The position numbers and the translations under genes are program-made. The notes beneath the pieces were generated by a model. The model ran no database searches. It was not told the origin of the DNA and saw nothing but the letters and a program-made list of their open reading frames with translations. This document shows positions 1 to 7,224 of a stretch of 64,000 nucleotides of DNA, one piece after another. Numbering within the stretch: the first letter of the stretch is position 1; each line of letters opens with the position of its first letter. The stretch lies in NCBI RefSeq assembly GCF_045278715.1, contig NZ_CP136420.1:2604001-2668000 (forward strand), given 5' to 3'. This DNA comes from Neomoorella carbonis (lineage in GTDB: Bacteria > Bacillota > DSM-521 > Neomoorellales > Neomoorellaceae).

Positions 1-1299
1 GGTAACGAAACAGATAAGCAGGCACCCGGCGGGAAGCTGGCCGCCGCCTGCCGCCGCTTTTTTCGCCTGCTGGCGGGTTACACCGAGCTCTACCAGGGGC
101 CCTTTACCGGCGACCCCTGGCAGAACTACCTCCTCGACCGCGTCATTGAAGCTGAAAATACTTTTACCCTCAAGGCCGGGCAACAGCGCTGGAACGATAT
201 GGGCGCCGCCCTTAAAGACGCCGTCCGGCAGGACCTGCGTTCCCTCCAGGCCCTGGCCGGCCTGGGCCCCGCCGCTTATGGGGCCGCCCTGCTTGCCCTG
301 CAAAAGCCATCCCCGGGCCCGGCCCATGCCAGCAGAGTTCCAGTCCACAATGGCTGTTTCATCCCCGACTGGACGCAACTTCAACCCCTAAACCCGGACC
401 AACCCCTCCAGCCACCAGAGGCGGCCCGTCGGGAGATCAAGGAAAAACTCCTGGCTGCCGGTGACTGGGGCCAGGACGGTATCAAGCTCCTGGCCGACTA
501 CTACCATACCTGTGGCGCGGGCATCTTCGGCGCCTGCTGGGCCTTCCGCTGGGAACGCGGCCCGGCAGGCGGCAGGCTCGTATGCATCGACCACCCCGAC
601 CCCATCACCCTGGCCGACCTGGTAGGCTACGAGGCCGAACGCCAGGAAGTCATTCACAATACCGAGAAATTCCTGTGCGGCCTGCCGGCCGTCAACCTCC
701 TCCTCTACGGCGCCCGGGGTACCGGCAAGTCGTCGACGGTCAAGGCCCTCCTGCACGCATACGGTTCCCGGGGACTTAGGCTTATAGAGCTGCCCAAAAA
801 GTACCTGGGCGACTACCAGGAGATACTAAAAATCCTGGCGCCCAGGCCGCAGAAGTTTATCATCTTCATCGACGACCTTTCCTTTGAAGAGGACGAAGTG
901 GAATATAAAGAGCTGAAGGGCCTGCTGGAAGGGAGCCTGCAGGCGCGGCCGGCCAACGTCCTGGTTTACGCCACCTCCAACCGTCGCCACCTGGTGAAGG
1001 AATTCTTTGCCGACCGCACGCCGAATGCTGCCGGCGAAGTGCGCCTGCAGGACACCGTCCAGGAAAAGCTCTCCCTGGCGGAGCGCTTTGGCCTTACCGT
1101 CATCTTCCCCAGCCCCGACCAGGAGCAGTACCTGACCATCGTCAGCGAGCTGGCCCGCAAAGCCAGCCTGCAAATGGAACCGGCCGAGCTGCGCCGCCGC
1201 GCCCTGCAGTGGGCCCTCTACCAGAACGGTGCCAGCGGCCGCACCGCACGGCAGTTCGTCGACTACCTCCGGGGAGAGCTCGCCAGGGTAGAAAAATAA
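1..1299 (+). CDS. DUF815 family AAA-type ATPase, 5' end outside window
   Basis: The reading frame is open from the first base of the window, so the gene starts upstream and 432 residues are visible; the first in-frame ATG at 199 is probably internal. A P-loop (YGARGTGKSST, around visible residue 236-246) and a Walker B strand (FIIFIDDLSF, around 285-295) mark a AAA-type ATPase, and the flanking sequence (GYEAERQEVIHNTEKFL before the P-loop, LVYATSNRRHLVKEFF after it) is typical of the DUF815 family. Members are soluble P-loop ATPases of unproven role, about 420-450 residues long, so only a short N-terminal piece should be missing. No terminator is obvious; the next gene converges from the opposite strand. 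Family assignment is strong, function unknown. Confidence 0.88.
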   Translation, partial: GNETDKQAPGGKLAAACRRFFRLLAGYTELYQGPFTGDPWQNYLLDRVIEAENTFTLKAGQQRWNDMGAALKDAVRQDLRSLQALAGLGPAAYGAALLALQKPSPGPAHASRVPVHNGCFIPDWTQLQPLNPDQPLQPPEAARREIKEKLLAAGDWGQDGIKLLADYYHTCGAGIFGACWAFRWERGPAGGRLVCIDHPDPITLADLVGYEAERQEVIHNTEKFLCGLPAVNLLLYGARGTGKSSTVKALLHAYGSRGLRLIELPKKYLGDYQEILKILAPRPQKFIIFIDDLSFEEDEVEYKELKGLLEGSLQARPANVLVYATSNRRHLVKEFFADRTPNAAGEVRLQDTVQEKLSLAERFGLTVIFPSPDQEQYLTIVSELARKASLQMEPAELRRRALQWALYQNGASGRTARQFVDYLRGELARVEK

Positions 1300-1328
1300 A
1301 CTGCATTATCGAAATACAGTTGAAGAAC

Positions 1329-1638
1329 TTAAACGCTGTCAAGTCCGATAATCCGGCGCATTCTTAGGGTAAAAAGATGGAGGTCTTTCTTAAAATCGCC
1401 GGCCAGATCCGGCAATTCCTCCAGGAGCTGGCGGATTTTATCCGGGTCGAGGGTAATCGTGCAAGATGGAACCTATAATCCGCAGGGAGGCTTCATCTGT
1501 AAGACTGAAACCTCCCAGGGAATCGGCTTGAATCCTGGGAAATAAATTGTACCGCGCCAGTTCCCTTTCCAACCTTTCCAGGTTGGCCACTTCTTTATGA
1601 ATACGGGCTTCCAGCAAAAGGTATCTTTCAGGGATCAA
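1329..1638 (-). pseudogene. HepT-like HEPN RNase toxin with internal deletion and frameshift
   Basis: The frame from ATG 1638 encodes a HEPN/HepT-like N-terminus (MIPERYLLLEARIHKEVANL ...) as far as ILHDY and then stops after PRPG at 1438. Directly after HDY a shifted frame reads TLDPDKIRQLLEELPDLAGD and runs to a stop at 1329, which matches the C-terminal helix of the same family (usually after a YGY-x-LDP segment). About 50 residues that normally lie between, including the R-x4-H active-site helix, are absent. The gene overlaps the end of the MNT gene by four bases, the usual antitoxin-then-toxin coupling. It is therefore best read as a toxin inactivated by an internal deletion. A sequencing error could explain the frameshift but not the missing segment. 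Confidence 0.75.
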
Positions 1639-1979
1639 AGTTCCACCCCTTCCCGGGCGACTTCTTCCTGCAAGGATGGCAGGGCGTCCTCTTCACATAC
1701 AATACTAATAGCAAAGGGCGCGGCCAGGCGCCCGGCCCGGGCCAGCATTTGCCAGTAGGGGCCTGTAAAGCCCTTGATAAAGAGATCAATATCGGACGTT
1801 TCCCGAAAATCGCCCCGGGCCAGGGAGCCATAGAGGATAACCTCCTGCACACCGTAAACGTCCCGCAAAAAGGAGGCCACCTCCCGGGCCTTCTGCCAGG
1901 CCAGGGCCCGGCGCTTATCTAACCCTTCTTCGCGTTTTATGTCAAGAAGCCGCTTTAAGCGGACAAATTCTTGTGTCAT
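1635..1979 (-). CDS. MNT-type minimal nucleotidyltransferase, antitoxin of a HEPN/MNT pair
   Basis: A 114-residue protein with the minimal nucleotidyltransferase signature GSLARG followed by SDIDLF (residues about 51-68), where the two aspartates bind metal. In HEPN/MNT modules this protein adenylylates the HEPN RNase and silences it. The coupled downstream HEPN gene is damaged here, so the enzyme may have lost its target. The N-terminal helix is rich in charged residues. Two 14-bp direct repeats lie about 85-110 bp upstream of the start and may be its control site. Family assignment is firm; current activity is unknown. Confidence 0.85.
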   Translation of the reverse strand: MTQEFVRLKRLLDIKREEGLDKRRALAWQKAREVASFLRDVYGVQEVILYGSLARGDFRETSDIDLFIKGFTGPYWQMLARAGRLAAPFAISIVCEEDALPSLQEEVAREGVEL

Positions 1980-2061
1980 ACTATCCTCTCCAGCGAGTTC
2001 CTGAAAGATAATGGCATCCCCCTCACAGGCTTAAAATCTATACCCAGGCACATGGGTTCGG

Positions 2062-2091
2062 CATGAAAGAATGATATCATGAAAGAATGAT
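2062..2091 (-). promoter_or_regulatory. Tandem 14-bp direct repeat upstream of the MNT gene
   Basis: CATGAAAGAATGAT occurs at 2062-2075 and again, identical, at 2078-2091 (period 16 bp). It lies upstream of the MNT/HEPN pair, in a 235-bp gap that otherwise holds only the terminator of the neighbouring efflux operon. A GTATAGAT that could act as -10 lies between the repeat and the gene. A role as autoregulatory operator is inference. Confidence 0.4.
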
Positions 2092-2143
2092 CTATATCTG
2101 ATGCTACCAAACTTCCAGAGCAGCAGTCAACCAGAAAAAGTAA

Positions 2144-2171
2144 AGGCCGCGCCTTTTTATTGGTGCGGCCT
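2144..2171 (-). terminator. Rho-independent terminator of the MFS efflux operon
   Basis: A 10-bp stem (AGGCCGCGCC with GGTGCGGCCT, one G-T pair) and an 8-base loop, followed on the minus strand by TTTACTTTTT. It lies 43 bp beyond the stop codon of the last efflux gene. Confidence 0.75.
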
Positions 2172-2213
2172 CAAACCGGGCCGGGATTGTCCCCTTGGGG
2201 AATCGCCGGGGCG

Positions 2214-3413
2214 TTATTCCACTGCTACGGCCATGCCGTCCTGCAGCACGCCCACGTTGGTCACGGCCACCTGCTCGCCTTCCTGCAGGCCCTTAAGTAC
2301 CATCACCTGCTCCTCGTTCTTCAGGCCTAACGTTACCTGCCGCCGCTCTACCACGCCATTTTTAACCACGAAGACATAATCCTGGCCGTTGTCCGTACGG
2401 ACGGCTGCCAGCGGGACGACGACGCCTTCCGGCGTTGTCAGTTTAAAAACGGCGCGGGCTGTCATACCGGCCTTCAGGTCGCCCGGGTTGGCGAGGCTCA
2501 CCTCCACCGGGAAACGCTGGCCAGTGGCCGCCGCCAACGGGCCTACCTGGGTCACCGTGCCGGTGAACTCCCGGCCGGGAATGGCGTCCAGGGTGACTGT
2601 CACCTTTTGCCCGATAGCCAGCAGGGTAACTGCCTCCTGGCCGACCGTACCCTGGAGTTTCAACGTCGAAGTGTCGGCGATGGTCAGCAGGGGCAGGGGG
2701 CTCGTCGGTGCGGCCATTTCGCCGGGATTAATGTTCCTGTTGGTGACCACGCCGGTGATCGGGCTGGTTATGACGGCATTGCTCATATTTACTTTAATGG
2801 TGTTGACCGCCGCTTCGGCCTGGGCCATACCGGACCCGGAGGCGGTTTCGTACTGCTTTTTGGCCACCTCGTACTGCTTGCTGGCAGCCTCATAGCCGTT
2901 TTTTGCCTGGTCCAGCTTGGTCCGGGCATCGTCCAGCTGGCTCTGGGACGCCGCACCGGCGTCCACCAGGGCCTTAATGCGGTCGTAGTATTTCTGGGCG
3001 GCGTCCAGCGCCACCCCGGCATTGGCTACGGCTACCTGCGCCGCCTCCATGCCGATGCGTGCCTGCTCCGCCTGATCCTGGACGCTGCGGACGGCCGCCT
3101 CGGCCTGCTGGAGCTGGGCCTGGAGTTCCTTCGTATCGATCTCTACCAGGACTTGACCGGCCTGTACCCGGTCGCCGACATCAGCCTTCACGGCCAGGAC
3201 CTGTCCCGCCAGCTTGCTAACTACATTGGCCACCCGCGCCGGCGCCAGGGCGCCGGTTATTTCTACCGTGGCCGCCAGCTTCCCCTTGCCGGCGGCCACG
3301 GCTTTGACAGTCACCCGGTCGCTGGCCCCGGCCCTGGCGCCGCAACCGGTGGCGCCAAGGGGCAGGACAGCGGCAAGCAAAAGGGCCAGCGCCCTTTTCC
3401 CCCATATTCGCAT
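2214..3413 (-). CDS. Periplasmic-adaptor-type lipoprotein (RND/MFP family)
   Basis: A 399-residue membrane fusion protein. The N-terminus is a lipoprotein signal (hydrophobic stretch ending ATGC, predicted modified cysteine near residue 24). A split lipoyl domain (VVSKLAGQVLAVKADVGDRV about 65-84; VITSPITGVVTNRNINPGEM about 215-234) flanks a long alanine- and glutamine-rich coiled-coil hairpin, followed by the beta-barrel and membrane-proximal domains typical of MacA/AcrA relatives. It is the last gene of an operon with marR, an MFS pump and a second, EmrA-like adaptor. Such adaptors normally pair with ABC or RND pumps, so its place behind an MFS gene is unusual. ATG follows GGAGGGG by eight bases. 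Confidence 0.85.
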   Translation of the reverse strand: MRIWGKRALALLLAAVLPLGATGCGARAGASDRVTVKAVAAGKGKLAATVEITGALAPARVANVVSKLAGQVLAVKADVGDRVQAGQVLVEIDTKELQAQLQQAEAAVRSVQDQAEQARIGMEAAQVAVANAGVALDAAQKYYDRIKALVDAGAASQSQLDDARTKLDQAKNGYEAASKQYEVAKKQYETASGSGMAQAEAAVNTIKVNMSNAVITSPITGVVTNRNINPGEMAAPTSPLPLLTIADTSTLKLQGTVGQEAVTLLAIGQKVTVTLDAIPGREFTGTVTQVGPLAAATGQRFPVEVSLANPGDLKAGMTARAVFKLTTPEGVVVPLAAVRTDNGQDYVFVVKNGVVERRQVTLGLKNEEQVMVLKGLQEGEQVAVTNVGVLQDGMAVAVE

Positions 3414-3444
3414 GGCTCGTTCCCCTCCGCAATGGTTAAATTTC

Positions 3445-4140
3445 TCATCTAATATGAATCCGCACCGTAGCGTTCATCCCCGGCATCAACTGCACGTCGC
3501 CGGCGTCAACGAGCTGGATCTTCACCGGGATGACCTGGGTCACCTTGGTATAATTGCCGCTGGCATTCTGGGCCGGCAGCAGAGAAAACACCGACGTCGT
3601 CGCCCGGCCGATGGACGTCACCCGGCCGCTGAAGACCCGGCCCGGGTAGGCATCGATACGGACGTCCACCATCTGGCCGGCCTTGACCCTGGCAATAACC
3701 GTTTCCTTGATGTTGGCGCTGATGTAGAGGTTATTGGTGTCGGCAATAATGGCCAGGGGCATGCCCGGCGCCGCCATTTGCCCCACCACCGCCTTGGATT
3801 GCAGCACCCGGCCGTCTATGGGCGCCCGGATTTCCGCCTTGCGGGCCATGACGCCGGCCGCCGTACCCAGGGCCTGGGGATTGACGGCGCTGGAAGTCAG
3901 GGTAGATTCCAGGTCCTGCCGGCCCAGAACCTGCCCGGCTTTTACCTCATCGCCTTCCTGGATGCGCCATTCCAGCAATTTGCCCGCTATTTCCGGGCTT
4001 ACCGTCACCGTATCCGCCGCCACCCGGGCGTCGTCGGTGCTGGCATAATTGAGGCTTTCATAGTAGTAGTAAAAGGCAATGGCACCGGCTCCAGCCAGGG
4101 CCAGGACCAGCACCAGGATGACTACCAGCTTCCTTGACAA
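3445..4140 (-). CDS. HlyD/EmrA-family secretion adaptor
   Basis: A 231-residue protein with one N-terminal membrane anchor (residues about 5-25) followed by the EmrA-like sequence YASTDDARVAADTVTVSPEI and a lipoyl motif (EWRIQEGDEVKAGQVLG). The coiled-coil hairpin is almost absent: lipoyl halves are joined by only about 40 residues, with the second half at IRAPIDGRVLQSKAVVGQMA. The C-terminal beta-barrel ends in LMPGMNATVRI. The usual partner is a 14-helix MFS drug exporter, encoded 23 bp upstream in the same direction. The adaptor is shorter than E. coli EmrA (about 390), which fits a cell without a wide periplasm. Family call is firm; substrate unknown. Confidence 0.88.
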   Translation of the reverse strand: MSRKLVVILVLVLALAGAGAIAFYYYYESLNYASTDDARVAADTVTVSPEIAGKLLEWRIQEGDEVKAGQVLGRQDLESTLTSSAVNPQALGTAAGVMARKAEIRAPIDGRVLQSKAVVGQMAAPGMPLAIIADTNNLYISANIKETVIARVKAGQMVDVRIDAYPGRVFSGRVTSIGRATTSVFSLLPAQNASGNYTKVTQVIPVKIQLVDAGDVQLMPGMNATVRIHIR

Positions 4141-4163
4141 CTGCCGCTCACTCCCTATTTTGT

Positions 4164-5759
4164 TTACTCGCCGCCGCCAAATCCCGGCCGGGCACCACCA
4201 GGCCCCTTCTGAAGGAAGAAGGCCGGGATGACGCCGGCCAGGGCAAAGCCGGCCATTACGACAAAAATATCATCTATGCCCCGCACGAAGGCCGCCCGCG
4301 ACACCAGTCCCGCCAGGTAAGTGGTAGCAAGGCTTTTAGCCTGGGTTGCTGCCGCCCCGCTCCCCAGATAGGAAGCGACCTGCTGGACAAAGGCAGTAAC
4401 GGCCGGGTTGTCCGCCGTCACCTGGCTGGCCAGCCGCATGCTGTGCAGGGCGGTGCGGTGGTTTAAAATCGAGGTCAGGATAGCTATACCAAAAGAGCCC
4501 GATACCCGGTTGATAATATTGGTCATGGCCGAAGCCCGTCCCACCAGCTCGGGCGGCAGCCCCGCCAGGGCCGCTGTCTGGGCCGGCATGGAGGCAAAAG
4601 ACATGCTTACGCTGCGCAGGATCAGCCAGGTAATGATGACCCTGTCGGGGGTAACAATATCTAAGAAGTGAAAGAGATAGGTGGTTATAGCCAGCACTAC
4701 CAGCCCGGTCACCGCCATCAGACGGGGGCCGATGCGGTCGTAAAGGCGGCCGGTTACCGGCATCATCAGCGCCGAGACCAGGGCGCCGGGCATAGACAGC
4801 AGGCCTGTCTCCATAGCCCCCAGGCCGCGGACGGTCTGGAGAAAAAGGGGAACATAAAAGATGCCCCCAAACAGGCCGATGGTGGTCACCACCACCATGA
4901 CATTGGCCAGGGTAAAGGCCGGATAGCGGAACACCCGCAGGTCCAGCAGGGGATTAGGACAGGTAAGTTCCAGGTACACAAAAAGGCCCAGGGAAACGGC
5001 GCTGGTGTAAAACAGGAGGACGGTGGCTTCCGACGTCCAGCCCCAGTCCGCTCCCTTGCTCAGGGCCAGGAGAAGGGTAAAAAGTCCTACCGCCGCGGTG
5101 ATGGCCCCGCCGATATCCAACTTGCCCGCTCCAGCAGTCGGGAAATCGGGCAGGAGGACCAGGGAAAGCAGCACCCCCAGCACCCCAATGGGCAGGTTGA
5201 TGGTAAAGATCCAGCGCCAGTCAACATACTCCACCAGGTAGCCGCCCAGCGTCGGCCCGATGGCCGGAGCCACAAAAAGGGCGATTCCCAGCACTCCCAT
5301 GGCGCTGCCAATCCTGTCGCGGGGCACCATGCGGTAAATCATGGCCATGGTGGTGGGCATGATCAAGCCGCCGCCCAGGGCCTGGACGACCCGGGCCGCG
5401 ATAAGGGAATCGACGTTCCAGCTCAGGGCACACAGGAGAGAACCGAAGGTGAAGATGACCAGGGCGAGGATGTACAGCTTTTTAAAGCCCAGCCTGTCCC
5501 CCAGCCAGCCGCTCAGGGGGACAATAACCCCCAGCGCCAACATGTAAATGGTGACCACCCACTCGACTGTGCTGGTATCGGTGTTAAAAACGTGCATGAT
5601 GGTGGGGATGGCCACGTTGACGATGCTGGAGTCCAGGATAGACATAAAAGCCCCGATGAGAGCCACCAGGACGGGGACAACCCAGACGTCCTGCCGTCCA
5701 TCGCCGGTTGCCGGCAGGTCTGCTCCCGCCCCGGCTTGTTCCCGCTCACGCCCGGCCAT
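4164..5759 (-). CDS. DHA2-family MFS multidrug efflux permease (EmrB/QacA type)
   Basis: A 531-residue protein with about 14 hydrophobic segments. It carries the MFS motif A (GWLGDRLGFKKLYI, about residues 82-95) and the DHA2 signature around GGYLVEYVDWRWIFTINLPI (about 165-185), so it should be a proton-driven drug or metabolite exporter in the cytoplasmic membrane. The start overlaps the end of marR by 14 bp, so the two are translationally coupled and repression by MarR is likely. Two adaptor genes follow. The substrate cannot be read from sequence. Confidence 0.92.
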   Translation of the reverse strand: MAGREREQAGAGADLPATGDGRQDVWVVPVLVALIGAFMSILDSSIVNVAIPTIMHVFNTDTSTVEWVVTIYMLALGVIVPLSGWLGDRLGFKKLYILALVIFTFGSLLCALSWNVDSLIAARVVQALGGGLIMPTTMAMIYRMVPRDRIGSAMGVLGIALFVAPAIGPTLGGYLVEYVDWRWIFTINLPIGVLGVLLSLVLLPDFPTAGAGKLDIGGAITAAVGLFTLLLALSKGADWGWTSEATVLLFYTSAVSLGLFVYLELTCPNPLLDLRVFRYPAFTLANVMVVVTTIGLFGGIFYVPLFLQTVRGLGAMETGLLSMPGALVSALMMPVTGRLYDRIGPRLMAVTGLVVLAITTYLFHFLDIVTPDRVIITWLILRSVSMSFASMPAQTAALAGLPPELVGRASAMTNIINRVSGSFGIAILTSILNHRTALHSMRLASQVTADNPAVTAFVQQVASYLGSGAAATQAKSLATTYLAGLVSRAAFVRGIDDIFVVMAGFALAGVIPAFFLQKGPGGARPGFGGGE

Positions 5760-6201
5760 GACTTTCCCCTTCTTCCCGTTCCAGGTATTGATTGAGCGCT
5801 TCTAGATCAGCCACCAATCGCCGCCTGCAGTCTTCCGGCAGGGCATTAAAGATACGCCTCAGTTCGCCTTCAAGGGCTGCCGCCAGCCGGTCCATCAACT
5901 CTGCCAGGGCAGGAGTACCCCGCACCAAGATGCCGCGGCGGTCCCCCGGATCCGGCACCCGCTCCAGGAGCCCCCGGGCCACCAGGCGATCCAGGACGCC
6001 GGTAAAGGTGCTGGGCGGGATGCCGGTGTGCCCGGCCAGCTCCGTCACCCGCAAAGAGCCCCGTTTCTGCACTTTCCAGAGGACCAGGATTTCCGTCCCG
6101 GAAAGCCCTTCCGCATGGAACAGCGGCGCCAGCCGCCGCCCCAGCCGCCGGTACACCCGGCTGAAAAGCTCTAATAGCTGGATCTCCTGCAATCCCACCA
6201 C
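5746..6201 (-). CDS. MarR-family transcriptional repressor
   Basis: A 151-residue winged-helix protein with the MarR core: helix-turn-helix KRGSLRVTELAGHTGIPPST and the wing DRLVARGLLERVPDPGDRRG, where the D-x-R-D-x-R-like wing tip contacts DNA. It heads the efflux operon and overlaps the pump gene. Start is GTG 6201 behind AGGTGG; GTG 6198 is also possible. A consensus promoter and a palindrome just downstream of the expected +1 suggest it represses its own operon. Confidence 0.92.
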   Translation of the reverse strand: MVGLQEIQLLELFSRVYRRLGRRLAPLFHAEGLSGTEILVLWKVQKRGSLRVTELAGHTGIPPSTFTGVLDRLVARGLLERVPDPGDRRGILVRGTPALAELMDRLAAALEGELRRIFNALPEDCRRRLVADLEALNQYLEREEGESHGRA

Positions 6202-6217
6202 CTGCTTTGAAACCGAA

Positions 6218-6238
6218 TATTACGATATCGAAGTAATA
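6218..6238 (-). promoter_or_regulatory. Candidate MarR operator
   Basis: TATTAC and GTAATA form an inverted repeat around a 9-base core containing CGATATCG. The site sits between the predicted transcription start (about 6241) and the marR start codon, where bound repressor would block transcription. MarR-type operators are commonly AT-rich palindromes of this length. Binding is inferred. Confidence 0.6.
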
Positions 6239-6247
6239 ACGATAAAA

Positions 6248-6276
6248 ATAATAGCACCACCATGGTGCCCTGTCAA
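6248..6276 (-). promoter_or_regulatory. Sigma-A promoter of the marR efflux operon
   Basis: On the minus strand TTGACA (6271-6276) is followed after exactly 17 bp by TATTAT (6248-6253). It is one of the best consensus promoters in the window and points into marR. Confidence 0.75.
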
Positions 6277-6282
6277 CTGCTG

Positions 6283-6328
6283 CATTTCCACCCGCGCGCC
6301 CAACTCCCTGCAGGTTACCAGGTACGTG
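6283..6328 (+). pseudogene. 46-bp scrap of an ABC-2 permease gene
   Basis: 43 of 46 bases equal 12514-12559 inside the second permease gene of the exporter operon, and the same peptide (STRAPNSLQVTRYV) can be read on the plus strand. Nothing on either side continues the similarity. It is a leftover of a second permease copy or of a recombination end, now lying just upstream of the marR promoter. Confidence 0.7.
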
Positions 6329-6338
6329 TCAACAGCAA

Positions 6339-6358
6339 AAATGTATAGTTAACAAGAA
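6339..6358. repeat. 20-bp element shared with 15209-15228
   Basis: AAATGTATAGTT-NN-CAAGAA is found here and at 15209-15228, with 18 of 20 bases equal. Both copies lie to the left of the two copies of a duplicated propeller-gene start. At the second site it contains the TTGACA of the Phd/PIN promoter; here it is TTGTTA and lies behind tumE. Confidence 0.55.
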
Positions 6359-6380
6359 AGGGCTTTAGGTAACCCTTTCT
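6355..6380 (-). terminator. Probable terminator of the tumA-tumE pair
   Basis: An 8-bp perfect stem (AGAAAGGG with CCCTTTCT) with a 10-base loop, just after the stop codon of the tumE-like gene on the minus strand. The U tract is short, so efficiency is uncertain. Confidence 0.5.
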
Positions 6381-6388
6381 GATGAACT

Positions 6389-6748
6389 CTAATCACTGAA
6401 ATCACTTATTTGGCTCTTTATGAACATCAATACCTCACTTAATTCTATCTCTAATGATGGTTCTACCCTTTCTGGTGAACCTATATGCTTATGATGAGGA
6501 AAGGTGGCAAGCTGGTGCCAGTGAGGGGCATTGTCCCAGCGAATAATAAGTTTTCCATATCTATCTGCCCAGTGATATGAATACTTGCGTTCAGAGCCAA
6601 AATTATAATCTTTTATGAAAAGCTTACTCCCATCGATAAAAGTAAGGGTTGCTTTTAAACGCTTACGATTGGTTTCCCGTTCAAAAAGTTCAACGACATA
6701 AGTCTTAATAATGCTCCGAAAGGCTTTAAGGACATTAAGCATCCTCAA
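6389..6748 (-). CDS. TumE-like toxin (DUF6516 family)
   Basis: A 119-residue protein whose centre (KYSYHWADRYGKLIIRWDNA followed by PHW and FPHHKHIG) is the hallmark of the DUF6516/TumE toxin family. Those proteins are the toxic partner in two-gene modules; the biochemical target is not settled. It overlaps the upstream gene by 14 bp, as expected of a toxin translated together with its antitoxin. Base composition is more AT-rich than the surrounding genes, which fits recent transfer. The toxin appears complete. Confidence 0.75.
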   Translation of the reverse strand: MRMLNVLKAFRSIIKTYVVELFERETNRKRLKATLTFIDGSKLFIKDYNFGSERKYSYHWADRYGKLIIRWDNAPHWHQLATFPHHKHIGSPERVEPSLEIELSEVLMFIKSQISDFSD

Positions 6749-7055
6749 TCTCCTTTTTCTGGCGCATTAAATCTTCCAGTGTTTCCTTTGCAAACCGCCA
6801 GTCCAGGAGATCGTCCTCATGTTCGAAATCCTCGCCACCATTTTCATGAACCATGGCAGCAAACTTTTCAAAAGTCATACCATACTTTTTTTCGTAGTAT
6901 AAGCATTCGGCTCGATAGCGGTTTATCTTGCTTAAAATCAGGAGTAAAGCTTGCTCCTTAAGTGCTTCCCTCTCATTGGCAAACCCCATACTCCTCAGCA
7001 CAGGACCTACCTTACGTAAAAAATCGGCATCAAGATTAGCCCTTTCCTCATACAT
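6735..7055 (-). CDS. Putative antitoxin partner of the TumE-like toxin
   Basis: A mostly helical, charged 106-residue protein (MYEERANLDADFLRKVGPVL...). The start at 7055 is chosen because GGGGAAGGTGA precedes that ATG by four bases; a longer frame up to 7124 has no such site. It lies upstream of and overlaps the DUF6516 toxin, so by position it should be the antitoxin. I cannot see a standard helix-turn-helix with certainty; a helix pair around residues 18-45 is the best candidate. Confidence 0.6.
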   Translation of the reverse strand: MYEERANLDADFLRKVGPVLRSMGFANEREALKEQALLLILSKINRYRAECLYYEKKYGMTFEKFAAMVHENGGEDFEHEDDLLDWRFAKETLEDLMRQKKEIEDA

Positions 7056-7114
7056 GAAATCACCTTCCCCTCTCTTGACTGAAAATATCTCTACAATTAG
7101 TTTCTTTATTTTAC

Positions 7115-7143
7115 ATCCTATCATTAGCCAATAGTCCAGTCAA
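7115..7143 (-). promoter_or_regulatory. Promoter of the tumA-tumE pair
   Basis: TTGACT (7138-7143) and TAGGAT (7115-7120) are separated by 17 bp and point toward the antitoxin gene. Confidence 0.5.
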
Positions 7144-7224
7144 TCCAACGATCATTACCGCCGTATTGTAGAAGAATACGAACTGGATGCCCCGCGGAGC
7201 GACGGCCGCACTATTTACAGAGCA

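Noticed and set aside
4668..5795. 375-residue open frame antisense to the MFS pump
   Set aside because: Low-complexity His/Gln/Gly-rich translation produced by antisense of membrane-protein codons.
6327..6332. TTGACA on the minus strand as a second marR promoter
   Set aside because: No -10 hexamer at 16-18 bp; the hexamer arises at the junction of the permease scrap with other sequence.
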